In this document: piece after piece, positions 40,304 through 48,218 of the stretch
How the letters are laid out: every line of letters starts with the position of its first letter
Position numbering within the stretch: position 1 is the stretch's first letter
Source of the DNA: CAZJHD01 sp964545855
GTDB lineage: Bacteria; Planctomycetota; UBA1135; JACQFD01
Assembly: GCA_964545855.1 (NCBI GenBank)
Contig: CAZJHD010000028.1
Span: forward strand, 1 to 52,991
Reading direction: 5' to 3'
DNA: 52,991 nucleotides
The notes under the pieces: model-generated
Databases searched by the model: none
Seen by the model: only the letters and a program-made list of their open reading frames with translations
Told to the model about the DNA's origin: nothing
Program-made: the position numbers and the translations under genes

Positions 40304-41256
40304 GCGTCCGCGCGCTGCTCGTCGCCCTCGGGCCCTACGCCCTGGCGCCCTTCGCGCTCGCGCCCCTCGATCTGCGCGCCCAGGCAGCGACGGGCGGGCC
40401 GCCCCCCGTCGAGGTCGCCGCCGAGGGACCGCGCGAGCCCGTCGAGCTCGGCGCCGCGTTCCCGCTCGTCGTCCGCCGGTCCTGGAGCGCTGCCGACGCC
40501 GAAGCTCCCTGGAGCGACGCGGCCCTCGCCCCGCTCGTCGTGCGGCTCGGCTCGCGGGATCGGCGCGTGCGCGAAGGACGCATCGAGGAGACGCTCCGCT
40601 TCGAGGCGCGCGCCTTCGCGCTCGATCCGATCGAACTCCCTGAGCTGGGGCTCCGGATCGACGTCCGCAGCGTGCTCCCGGCGGAGCCGGGCCCGCCGGA
40701 GGCTCCGCCGGGTCCCTTCGACCCGCCCTTCCCGTGGCGCACGGTGCTGCGCATCGGCGCCGTCGTCGTCGCGGCGTGCCTCGTCGCCTGGCTCGTCGGC
40801 CGGTGGCTGCTGCGGCCGCGACCGCGAGCCGAGGCCCCGGCTCCCCCGCCGATCCCTCCCCACGACCGCGCCCTCGCGCGTCTCGCGGCGCTTCGCCATG
40901 GCGATCCCGAGGGTCCCGAGGCGCTGCAGCGCTTCTACGTCGAGGCCTCCTCCATCGTGCGCGACTACGTGGAGGACCGCTTCCACGTCCGCGCGCCGGA
41001 GATGACGACGGAGGAGTTCCTCGCTTCGCGCGACACGGCGCGCGTGCTCGAAGCGGCGCACCGCGGGCTCCTGTCGGACTTCCTCTCCCGCTGCGACCTC
41101 GTGAAGTTCGCGCGCGCCGCCTCGACGCGCGAGGAGCGCGACCGGCTCCTGCGCTCGGCGGAGCGTCTCGTGCAGGAGACGCGCATCGACCTCGCGCGGG
41201 AGCGCTCCATGAGCGCCTCGGGCGCCCCGCCCGTGCGCCGGGAGGCCTCCGCGTGA
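40300..41256 (+). CDS. DUF4381-like membrane protein of the Bat operon
   Basis: 318 residues from a GTG inside the DUF58 stop. It begins with a signal-like hydrophobic stretch (LLVALGPYALAPFALAPLDL), then an extracytoplasmic region of about 120 residues of beta character (PLVVRRSWSAADAEAP ... FALDPIELPELGLRI), a transmembrane helix at about 148-166 (LRIGAVVVAACLVAWLVGRW) and a cytosolic helical tail with LQRFYVEASSIVRDYVEDRF, PEMTTEEFL and FLSRCDLVKFARA, the DUF4381 signature. It has the position usually filled by this family between DUF58 and BatA. Possibly a scaffold for the VWA proteins (inference). Confidence 0.85.
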   Translation: MSVRALLVALGPYALAPFALAPLDLRAQAATGGPPPVEVAAEGPREPVELGAAFPLVVRRSWSAADAEAPWSDAALAPLVVRLGSRDRRVREGRIEETLRFEARAFALDPIELPELGLRIDVRSVLPAEPGPPEAPPGPFDPPFPWRTVLRIGAVVVAACLVAWLVGRWLLRPRPRAEAPAPPPIPPHDRALARLAALRHGDPEGPEALQRFYVEASSIVRDYVEDRFHVRAPEMTTEEFLASRDTARVLEAAHRGLLSDFLSRCDLVKFARAASTREERDRLLRSAERLVQETRIDLARERSMSASGAPPVRREASA

Positions 41257-42239
41257 ACCGCCTCCTCGAGGACCTCTTCGGATTCGCCTTCGCCGATCCG
41301 TGGTGCCTCCCGGCGCTGCTCCTCGTGCCCCTTGCGCTCTGGCTTCGGAGCCGCTGGCGCCGCCCGGCGATCGGGATCGGCGCCGGGATGCTGCTGCACT
41401 CCGTGCCCGACACGTGGCGCGTCGTCCTCCGGTGGGTCCCCGCGGCGATGCTCGGGCTCGGCCTCCTGCTCGGCGTGCTCGCCCTCGCGCGCCCCGTCGC
41501 GCGCGACCGGATCCCGATGGCGACGGAGGGCATCGACGTGATGCTCGCGATCGACGTCTCCTCCTCCATGTCGATCGCCGATCTCGAGGCGGGGACGCGG
41601 CGCACGCGGCTCGACGTCGTCAAGGAGACGGCGCGGCGCTTCGTCGAGGGACGCGCGCACGACCGGATCGGGCTCCTGCTGTTCGCCGCGTTCCCGGAGA
41701 TCCGCTGCCCCCTCACCCTCGACGCGCGCGCGCTCCAGGACCTCCTCGCGGCGGTCCAGACCGTGGCGCCGCGCTCGGAGGAGGACCGCACGGGCATCGG
41801 CCTCGGCGTCGCGCGCGCGGCGCGCGTGCTGCGCGGCAGCGCGGCGCGCTCGAAGGTGGTGATCCTCCTCACGGATGGACAGGAGAACGTCTGGGAGATC
41901 CCACCCGAGGAGGCGGCGAAGCTCGCGAAGGAGTTCGGCGTGCGCATCTACACGATCGGCGCCGGCCGCGGCGTGCCCCACCCCTTCGGCGGCGTCCAGG
42001 AGATCGACTTCTCGGAAGTGCAGCGCGTCGCGGAGGTGACCGGCGGCCGATTCTTCCGGGCCGCCGACGCCCAGGCGCTCCTCGCGACCTTCGAGGAGAT
42101 CGACCGCCTCGAGAAGACCGAGCTCGACGACCCGCGCTTCCGCACGACGGAGCGCTTCCTCCTCTTCCTCCTGCCGGCCCTCGCCGCGATCGCCGCCGCC
42201 TGGCTCCTCGAGTCGACGGTCTTCGCCGAGTCTCCCTGA
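41253..42239 (+). CDS. batA: BatA-like VWA-domain membrane protein
   Basis: 328 residues from a GTG in a GTGA overlap. Two N-terminal transmembrane helices (PWCLPALLLVPLALWL and PAAMLGLGLLLGVLALA), then a VWA domain with the metal-ion site D101-V-S103-S-S105 in AIDVSSSM, the Thr-equivalent loop around EDRTGIGLG and LLTDGQEN, and a C-terminal helix (FLLFLLPALAAIAAAWLL). This is the BatA organisation. The VWA domain faces the cytoplasm or periplasm depending on topology and probably binds partners, with the MoxR ATPase as regulator. Named from position and architecture. Confidence 0.92.
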   Translation: MNRLLEDLFGFAFADPWCLPALLLVPLALWLRSRWRRPAIGIGAGMLLHSVPDTWRVVLRWVPAAMLGLGLLLGVLALARPVARDRIPMATEGIDVMLAIDVSSSMSIADLEAGTRRTRLDVVKETARRFVEGRAHDRIGLLLFAAFPEIRCPLTLDARALQDLLAAVQTVAPRSEEDRTGIGLGVARAARVLRGSAARSKVVILLTDGQENVWEIPPEEAAKLAKEFGVRIYTIGAGRGVPHPFGGVQEIDFSEVQRVAEVTGGRFFRAADAQALLATFEEIDRLEKTELDDPRFRTTERFLLFLLPALAAIAAAWLLESTVFAESP

Positions 42240-42251
42240 CGCCGCGCCTCC

Positions 42252-44213
42252 GTGACCGCCCTCTTCGAACGCCTCGACCTCTGGCCGCTCCTCCTCGCGC
42301 TCGCGGCGCTCGCCGCCGCCGCCGCGTGGTGCACATCGCGCCGCCGCGCACGCACCGAGCGCGTGCTCGCGCCGGATCGGCTCGTGCACCTCGCTCCCGG
42401 GCTCTCGCCGGGCCGGCGGCGCGTGCGATTCGCCTGCGTGCTGGCGACCCTCGCCACGGGCGTCGCCGCGGCCCTCGACCCCGTCTGGGGGGAGGAGGTC
42501 CTCCTCGTCGAGCAGCGCGGTGTCGACGTGGTGGTCGCCCTCGACGTCTCCCGCTCCATGCTCGCGCGCGACGTCGCTCCGAGCCGGCTCGAGCGCGCCA
42601 AGCTCGAGGTGGCGGCCCTCGCGGCGCGCGCGCGCGGCGATCGGCTCGGGCTCGTCGTATTCGCCGGTGAGGCGAGGCTCTCCGTGCCGCTCACGCACGA
42701 CCTCGACACGTTCCGCGGCCTCGTCGAGCCCGTCGATCCGTTCAGCGTGCGGCGCGGCGGCACCGACCTCGGACGCGCTCTCGACGCCGCCACCGAGGCC
42801 CTGGCGGAAGCGCGCGGAGAGGCGAGGGCGGGACAGTACGAGGTGATCCTCCTGCTCACGGACGGCGAGGACCTCGAGGGCCGCGGTCTCGCGGCCGCGA
42901 AGCGCGCCGCCGCCCAGGGCATCACGATCCACTGCGTCGGCTTCGGCTCGACGCGCGGCAGCAAGATCGCGCTCGAGGGCGGCTCCGGCGGCGAGTCGTT
43001 CCTCACGGACGACCGCGGCGAGGAGGTGGTCTCCGCCATGGACTCCGAGAGCCTGCGCCGCATGGCGTCCGAGTCGGGCGGCGAGTTCCTCCGCGCCGAC
43101 GCCGTGCCGCTGCCGCTGCTGGAGATCTACGACAAGCGCATCCTCCCCAGCGCGCGCCGCGTCTACGACGCGCAGGAGCAGTCGTCGAAGAAGCACCGCT
43201 TCCAGTGGCTCCTCTTCCTCGCGATCCCCCTCGGCCTCGTCGCGCTGGCGCTGCCGGAGAGGAAGGGGCTTCCCGCGGGCACTCGACCGCGGTCCGATTC
43301 CGTGAGGTCTCCCCGCGCCGCCATGACCGCGTCCCTCTCCCTCGCGCTGCTCCCGCTCCTCGTCCCCGCTCCGGCGAGGGCCGACGACTTCGCCGACGGC
43401 GTGAAGGCGCTTCGGGAACGGCGGTATGCCGACGCGCTCGCCGCGCTGACGCGCGCGGAGGAGGAGGCTGCCGGCGAGGCGCCGCCGGAGCTCCTGTTCG
43501 ATCGGGCGCTCGCCGCCCTCGGCACGGGCGATCCCCACGGCGCCGAGGCCGCTGCCGAGCGCGCCGCCGCGCGCGGAGGCGCCGTCTTCGAGCGTGCGCG
43601 CGATTTCCTCCGCGGAAACACGCAGTTCCTCCTGGCGGAGGCCGCCGAGCAGCGCGTCGAGGCGGCCCAGGCGCCGCCGGCGGCTCCGGATGCGCCGCCG
43701 CCGGCGATCGATCCCTCCGCCTGGGACGAGCCGATCCGTTTCGCGGAAGGAGCGCGCGACGCGTGGATCGCCGCCGCCGCGGCCGGCGCGGAGGACATCC
43801 CCGCGGCGCGCCGCAACGTCGAGCGGGCGCTCCGCAAGATCGAGGAGCTGAAGCGGAAGAAGTCGGACGCGGAGCAGCAGAAGAAGGAGCAGGACGAGCA
43901 GAAGGACGAGCAGAAGCAGGACGAGCAGAGCCCGCCCGAGTCGCAGCCGAAGGACGGCGAGAAGGGCGACTCGAAGCCCGACGAGCAGCCGAAGGACGAC
44001 CAGCAGCCGAAGGACGACGAGCCGAAGCAGGATCCGGGCGAGCCCGAGCCCGAGGCGTCGGAAGAACCGATCGCGCCGGGCGAGACGGAGACGAAGGAGC
44101 TCCCGGCGGAGCAGGTGCAGCGGCTCCTCGACAAGCTCGACGAGAAGGAGAAGCAGCGGCTCGAGCTCCGGAAGGCGAAGGCGCAGAAGGTCGTCGTGCC
44201 GAGGGACTGGTGA
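42252..44213 (+). CDS. BatB-BatC fusion: VWA-domain plus TPR protein in one frame
   Basis: 653 residues from a GTG. The first half is BatB: transmembrane helices near 10-25 and 60-75, a VWA domain with D98-V-S100-R-S102 (ALDVSRSM) and LLTDGEDL, and a helix at about 318-335 (WLLFLAIPLGLVALAL). Then, at M358 (ATG 43323), the sequence reads like a fresh signal peptide (ASLSLALLPLLVPAPARAD) followed by TPR helices of BatC (GVKALRERRYADALAALTRAEE) and a long charged tail (about 535-620). There is no stop between them, so the two usual genes are one frame. Either it is translated as a fusion or the internal ATG restarts BatC. The overlap with batD is GTGA. Confidence 0.88.
   Translation: MTALFERLDLWPLLLALAALAAAAAWCTSRRRARTERVLAPDRLVHLAPGLSPGRRRVRFACVLATLATGVAAALDPVWGEEVLLVEQRGVDVVVALDVSRSMLARDVAPSRLERAKLEVAALAARARGDRLGLVVFAGEARLSVPLTHDLDTFRGLVEPVDPFSVRRGGTDLGRALDAATEALAEARGEARAGQYEVILLLTDGEDLEGRGLAAAKRAAAQGITIHCVGFGSTRGSKIALEGGSGGESFLTDDRGEEVVSAMDSESLRRMASESGGEFLRADAVPLPLLEIYDKRILPSARRVYDAQEQSSKKHRFQWLLFLAIPLGLVALALPERKGLPAGTRPRSDSVRSPRAAMTASLSLALLPLLVPAPARADDFADGVKALRERRYADALAALTRAEEEAAGEAPPELLFDRALAALGTGDPHGAEAAAERAAARGGAVFERARDFLRGNTQFLLAEAAEQRVEAAQAPPAAPDAPPPAIDPSAWDEPIRFAEGARDAWIAAAAAGAEDIPAARRNVERALRKIEELKRKKSDAEQQKKEQDEQKDEQKQDEQSPPESQPKDGEKGDSKPDEQPKDDQQPKDDEPKQDPGEPEPEASEEPIAPGETETKELPAEQVQRLLDKLDEKEKQRLELRKAKAQKVVVPRDW
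43855..44105 (+). repeat. Low-complexity charged Glu/Gln/Lys/Pro/Asp tract in the BatC part
   Basis: The coding sequence for about 80 residues is made of near-repeats of lysine, glutamine, aspartate and glutamate codons with interspersed proline (patterns such as EQKDEQKQDEQ and PKDDQQPKDDE). It is a disordered, coiled-coil-like linker typical of the C-terminal part of BatC proteins, and prone to length variation by slippage. Confidence 0.8.
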
Positions 44214-45985
44214 TCGCGCAGCACGCACTGCTGGCGGCGGTCCTCGGATCGCTCCCGCTCGCCCAGACGCGGCCCGAGCTCACGGTCCTCGGCCCCGATC
44301 CCGCCGTGGTGAAGGTGGGCGACTCGGCGTCCGTGACGATCAAGGTCTCCGACGTCGACGGCGGCGAGCTGCTCCTGCCGCCGCCCGTGCCGGGCCTCAC
44401 GATCGGCCGCGGCCAGCAGGGCATGAGCCTCACGTCGATCAACGGCCGCCGCAGCGTCTTCACCTCCTGGACGCTGCACCTCGTGCCGTCGCGCGAGGGC
44501 CGATTCGAGGTGCCGCCGATCCGCGTGACCGTCGACGGCACGACGCTCGAGACGCCGCCCATCCGCCTCGAGGCCGTGAAGGACGTGACGGGCGCGAAGT
44601 ACGCGTTCCTCGAGATGGACGCGCCGCAGCGGCCCCATTACGTCCACGAGCCGATTCGCGTGAAGCTGCGGCTCGGCGTCGACGAGAAGATCGCCGGCAA
44701 CCTCGTGCTCCCGATGTCCCGGCGCATCAACCTGCCGCTCTTCGTCGAAGCGTCCTGGTTCACGGACCTGCCGGGTGCGGTGCCGATCGAGCCGGAGCCG
44801 AATGGCGCCGCGGCCCAGGGGCTCGTCCTCTCCGTGAACGACGCCGACGTGCGGTGCGCGAGCCTCGGGACCGTCGAGCGCGACGGACAGCGCTTCCGCG
44901 TGTTCGAGGTGGAGCGGTCGTTCCTCCCGAGCCGCGCGGGCGTCCTCGAGCTCCCCGCAGCGCTCCTCCGCTACCAGTTCGCGACGCGCTTCACGCAGAA
45001 CCTCTTCGGCGAGCGGATGGTCGCCGCCGCGGAGACGGCCTTCGTCTACGGGGAGCCCGCGCGGACGAGGATCCTCCCGATCCCCGACGCGGGGCGGCCC
45101 GCCGGCTACACGGGCGCCGTGGGCCGGTTCCGCGTGTCGGCCGACGCCACGCCGCGCGACGTGAAGGCGGGAGACGTCGTGAAGCTCACGCTCCGCATCG
45201 AGGGCGAGGGCAACCTCGAGTTCCTCGATCCGCCGCGCATCGAGCCCCTCGAGGGATTCCACGTCTTCGGGAAGCTCGAGGAGAAATCGTCGCGCGCGCG
45301 CGTCGTGACCTGGGACCTCTCGCCCCTCTCGGAGGCCGTGACGGAGATCCCCGCGATCCCTTTCTCCTTCTTCGACACGACGGAGCCCGCCGGCTTCCGC
45401 ACCGTCGCGACGGACGCGATTCCCCTCGTCGTGCGCCCGCTCCCTCCCGGAGCGGCGCTCGCGCCCCTCGACGGCGAGACGGCGCGTCGCGCGATCCCCG
45501 GCGTGGACGACATCCACGACATGAAGCCGCTCATCGCGGACGCGTGGCAGCGCCCGGCGCCGCCCGGAGGGGTCGCCGCCGCTGCCGTCCTCGGCGCGCC
45601 CCTCGCGCTGGCCGCCGGCGCGTGGCTCCTCGTGCGGAGACGGGAGCGCGACGCCGCGCACCCCGAGCGCGTCCGTGCGCGCCGAGCAGCCGCGCGCTTC
45701 CAGGAGTCGGTGCGCCGAGACGCCGACGCGGCCTCGGCCTTCACGGGATACCTCGCCGACCGCCTCGGGTGCGCCGAGGCCGCCGTCGTCTCGAACGACC
45801 TCGCGGCCCGTCTCGCCGCGCGCGGGATCGGGGCCGACCTCGCCTCGCGCTCGGCGACGGCGCTCCTCGGCGCGATCGAGGCGCGCTACGCCAAAGGCTC
45901 GGCGACGGCGCGTCTCGATTCCGATTCCGCGGCGCGGCTCGTCGAGGAGCTCGAGACGGCCTTCGCGGCGGAGGGCTCGCGATGA
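44210..45985 (+). CDS. batD: BatD-like oxygen-tolerance family protein
   Basis: 591 residues from a GTG overlapping the BatB/C stop (GTGA). The start gives a hydrophobic signal peptide (HALLAAVLGSLPLAQ). The large extracytoplasmic part comprises repeated immunoglobulin-like beta-sandwiches (VLGPDPAVVKVGDSASVTI, FTSWTLHLVPSREGRFEVPP, GDVVKLTLRIEGEGNLEFLD and IPAIPFSFFDTTEPAGFRTV), as in BatD. One transmembrane helix lies at about residue 460 (AAAVLGAPLALAAGAWLLV), followed by a short cytosolic helical domain of about 100 residues. It likely contributes to membrane or envelope stress function with the MoxR/VWA proteins; the precise role is unknown in the family. Confidence 0.9.
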   Translation: MIAQHALLAAVLGSLPLAQTRPELTVLGPDPAVVKVGDSASVTIKVSDVDGGELLLPPPVPGLTIGRGQQGMSLTSINGRRSVFTSWTLHLVPSREGRFEVPPIRVTVDGTTLETPPIRLEAVKDVTGAKYAFLEMDAPQRPHYVHEPIRVKLRLGVDEKIAGNLVLPMSRRINLPLFVEASWFTDLPGAVPIEPEPNGAAAQGLVLSVNDADVRCASLGTVERDGQRFRVFEVERSFLPSRAGVLELPAALLRYQFATRFTQNLFGERMVAAAETAFVYGEPARTRILPIPDAGRPAGYTGAVGRFRVSADATPRDVKAGDVVKLTLRIEGEGNLEFLDPPRIEPLEGFHVFGKLEEKSSRARVVTWDLSPLSEAVTEIPAIPFSFFDTTEPAGFRTVATDAIPLVVRPLPPGAALAPLDGETARRAIPGVDDIHDMKPLIADAWQRPAPPGGVAAAAVLGAPLALAAGAWLLVRRRERDAAHPERVRARRAAARFQESVRRDADAASAFTGYLADRLGCAEAAVVSNDLAARLAARGIGADLASRSATALLGAIEARYAKGSATARLDSDSAARLVEELETAFAAEGSR

Positions 45986-46716
45986 GTCTCCGGCCCGCGA
46001 TCGCGCCCGTCGTGCTGGCCCTCGCCTGCGCGTTCGCGGCGCCCGCCCGCGCGGCCGACCTCGCCGCCGCCGAGCGGAGCTACCGCGCGGGCGACTACGA
46101 GGCGGCGCTGCGCGCGATCGAGGCGGAGATCGCCCGAGCGCACGACCCGTCCCCCGCGCTCCTCTACGACGCTGGCAACTGCCGCTTCCGGCTCGGGCGC
46201 TTCGCCGAGGCGGCGCTCGCGTACCGGCGCGCGCTCCTGCGCGACCCGCGCGACGCGACCGCGCGCTTCAACCTGCGGCTCGCGGAGAGCCGGCTCGGCA
46301 TCGCACCGCCGCCGCCGGAGACGCTCCTCGACGCGGCGCGCTCGGTCGCCGACGACACGGATCCCTGGGCGTTCCTGCTCGCGGCGGCGGCCCTCGAGTC
46401 GGCCGGTCTCGCGCTCCTCCTCGCGGCTCGCCGGCGGCGCGGGCTCCGCGTCGCGGCCCTGGCGGCCCTCCTCGCCGCGGCGGTCGCCGCCGGGCTCTTC
46501 GTGCGGCGCACGGCGTTCCCGCGTCCGCCCGCGGCCCTCGTGCTCGCGCCGGAGGCGAAGCTGCGCGCGGAGCCGCGCGCCGATCTCCCCGTCACCCTCA
46601 CGGTGAAGGCCGGCGAGGTGGTGACGCTCCTCGAGCGCACCGACCGCTGGGCGCGCGTCCGCTTCGACGACCGCGTCGGCTGGACTCCGTCGGACCACGT
46701 CGGCGCGATCGACTGA
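45982..46716 (+). CDS. batE: BatE-like TPR/SH3 membrane protein
   Basis: 244 residues from an ATG in an ATGA overlap with batD. Signal peptide (IAPVVLALACAFAAPARA), then TPR-like helices (LAAAERSYRAGDYEAALRAIE, LYDAGNCRFRLGRFAEAALAYRRALLRDP), two transmembrane helices at about 125-170 (AFLLAAAALESAGLALLLAA and VAALAALLAAAVAAGLF) and a C-terminal SH3-like domain (LRAEPRADLPVTLTVKAGEVVTLLERTDRWARVRFDDRVGW, in parts). This is the BatE arrangement. It ends the operon; a strong hairpin follows at 46749. Confidence 0.9.
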   Translation: MSLRPAIAPVVLALACAFAAPARAADLAAAERSYRAGDYEAALRAIEAEIARAHDPSPALLYDAGNCRFRLGRFAEAALAYRRALLRDPRDATARFNLRLAESRLGIAPPPPETLLDAARSVADDTDPWAFLLAAAALESAGLALLLAARRRRGLRVAALAALLAAAVAAGLFVRRTAFPRPPAALVLAPEAKLRAEPRADLPVTLTVKAGEVVTLLERTDRWARVRFDDRVGWTPSDHVGAID

Positions 46717-46748
46717 AGCTGCCGGTCCTGACGCCCCTGCAACGACGC

Positions 46749-46773
46749 GGGCGCCGCCTCGTCGGCGGCGCCC
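46749..46773. terminator. Strong GC hairpin between convergent genes
   Basis: gggcgccgcc (46749-46758) pairs perfectly over 10 bp with ggcggcgccc (46764-46773) around a tcgtc loop. It sits between the stop of batE and the stop of the minus-strand secreted protein, so probably serves both as terminator. No T-tract follows on either strand, as is common in GC-rich genomes. Confidence 0.65.
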
Positions 46774-46806
46774 GTTCGTGCCGAGTCTCCTCGGACGGTC
46801 AGCGCA

Positions 46807-48021
46807 TCAGAAGTTGAGCGACCAGACCATCGTCGAGACGTAGAGCGCTCCGTAGCCGATCGCCACGTAGGGCGGAGGCGGGATGAGCATCATCGAGTTC
46901 ACGAGATCGATGAAGTCGTGGCTCGCGATGCCGGTATTCTGCAGGATGCCGATGTCGCCACCGCTCGTCGCCGAGCCGTAGACGAGGTGGAACGGGAAGT
47001 TGTTCGCACAGACGTCGGGCGCGTTGGCCGCGCCGAAGCCGATGGAGACGGCCTCGCCGCTCGGGAAGACGGCGAACGGAACGCCCCAGGTGCCGAGCGG
47101 GAACCAGGTGAGCCCCGTCGGAGCGAGCCCCGGCCACGGGAGCGGCTGGTAGCTGTTCGTCGTGGGCGCGATGCAGTCGTAGGAGAACTTGAGATCGGTG
47201 TGCTCCCAGCGCGGAGGTGCGGCCGTCGACGTGGAGCAGTTGCACGCCGTCTGGATGAGGGCGTGGAAGCCGTTCTGGACGGGAACCTCCGAGACGCAGT
47301 CCCACTGCAGGTTCACGAGGTTCGTCCGCGCCGCACGCACCGCATCGGCGATCACCGGCCCCGTGGGCGTCGGCACGGGCGCGCCGAAGAGGAACGGCGC
47401 CGGCGCCGCGAAGGCGAAGAGCCGGCTCGGATGGGAGAAGGCCGTGGGTCGTCCGCTCAGGGCGCCGTGGGCGTAGTCGCCGCACATGTGCGCCATCGCG
47501 ATGGCCGCGCTCCAGAGGATCGTGCCGCAGTCCCGCGCGTAGTCGAGGTGTCCGACGAAGTGGACGGGGAGTCCGCCGCTCGAGGCGCAGACCGGCGTCG
47601 GGCACGGCGGCGCGAAGGGCGCGACGTAGTTGACGTCCGTGTTCACCTGGAACCGCCAGACCTGGCGAGCGACCACGGGGGACACCTCGTCCCAGGTCCG
47701 GAGGTACTTCCCGATCATGATGTTGGGCGTCGTCGAGACGCCGCCCGTGATCGAGAGCGGGATGATGTAGAGGTCGCAGAAGAGGGGCGCCGGTCCGCCC
47801 ATCGCGATCGTCGCCGGGAACACGGCTTCGACGTTGCAGTCGAGGAAGCACGCGCCCTGGGCAGGCAGCGTGAGGGCGGGGAAGTTCGGGAGCGTCGGGG
47901 TGACGGTGACGCAGCAAGCGCCCGGGACGGAGAATCCGTCGTCGCCGAAGCACTGTGCGCGAGCGGGGCTCGCGGCGAGAAGCGTCGCCGCGAGGAGGAT
48001 GGCGGGGAGGAGGGTCTTCAC
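46807..48021 (-). CDS. Secreted protein of an unrecognised Cys-rich family, paralogue 1
   Basis: 404 residues from a GTG at 48021, chosen for the signal peptide (LLPAILLAATLLAASPARAQ); GAGGAA lies about 11 nt ahead. A long open frame upstream on this strand is out of frame with the next gene and not coding. I do not recognise the family. It has about 13 Cys residues, a beginning CFGDDGFSVPGACCVTVTP, a centre with PCPTPVCASSGG and VHFVGHLDYARDC, and an end DFIDLVNSMMLIPPPP followed by IGYGALYVSTMVWSLNF. The neighbouring gene is a paralogue. Disulfide-stabilised, extracytoplasmic. No catalytic motif is seen. Confidence 0.85.
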   Translation of the reverse strand: MKTLLPAILLAATLLAASPARAQCFGDDGFSVPGACCVTVTPTLPNFPALTLPAQGACFLDCNVEAVFPATIAMGGPAPLFCDLYIIPLSITGGVSTTPNIMIGKYLRTWDEVSPVVARQVWRFQVNTDVNYVAPFAPPCPTPVCASSGGLPVHFVGHLDYARDCGTILWSAAIAMAHMCGDYAHGALSGRPTAFSHPSRLFAFAAPAPFLFGAPVPTPTGPVIADAVRAARTNLVNLQWDCVSEVPVQNGFHALIQTACNCSTSTAAPPRWEHTDLKFSYDCIAPTTNSYQPLPWPGLAPTGLTWFPLGTWGVPFAVFPSGEAVSIGFGAANAPDVCANNFPFHLVYGSATSGGDIGILQNTGIASHDFIDLVNSMMLIPPPPYVAIGYGALYVSTMVWSLNF

Positions 48022-48049
48022 GGTGGGGTTCGTTCCTCGGGGAGGAATC

Positions 48050-48070
48050 ACGGTCCCGAAGCGGGACCGT
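48050..48070 (-). promoter_or_regulatory. Perfect 9-bp hairpin in the leader of the minus-strand paralogue 1 gene
   Basis: acggtcccg (48050-48058) is fully complementary to cgggaccgt (48062-48070), loop aag. It lies 28 bp upstream of the GTG start and about 150 bp downstream of the stop of the other paralogue, so it could terminate that transcript, control this gene's leader, or be a protein-binding palindrome. Confidence 0.45.
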
Positions 48071-48218
48071 CGTCTTGCATGATCCTCGGGCCCGGTCTCC
48101 GCCGATAGGGGGGTGGAATCGCCGAGCGAACGGCCCGTGAAACACCGAGGGCGCTGTCCGCGGACCCTTTCCGGCCCCCGGACGCGCCCTCGCGCGGTGC
48201 GTACCGCCGATGTTCCGC

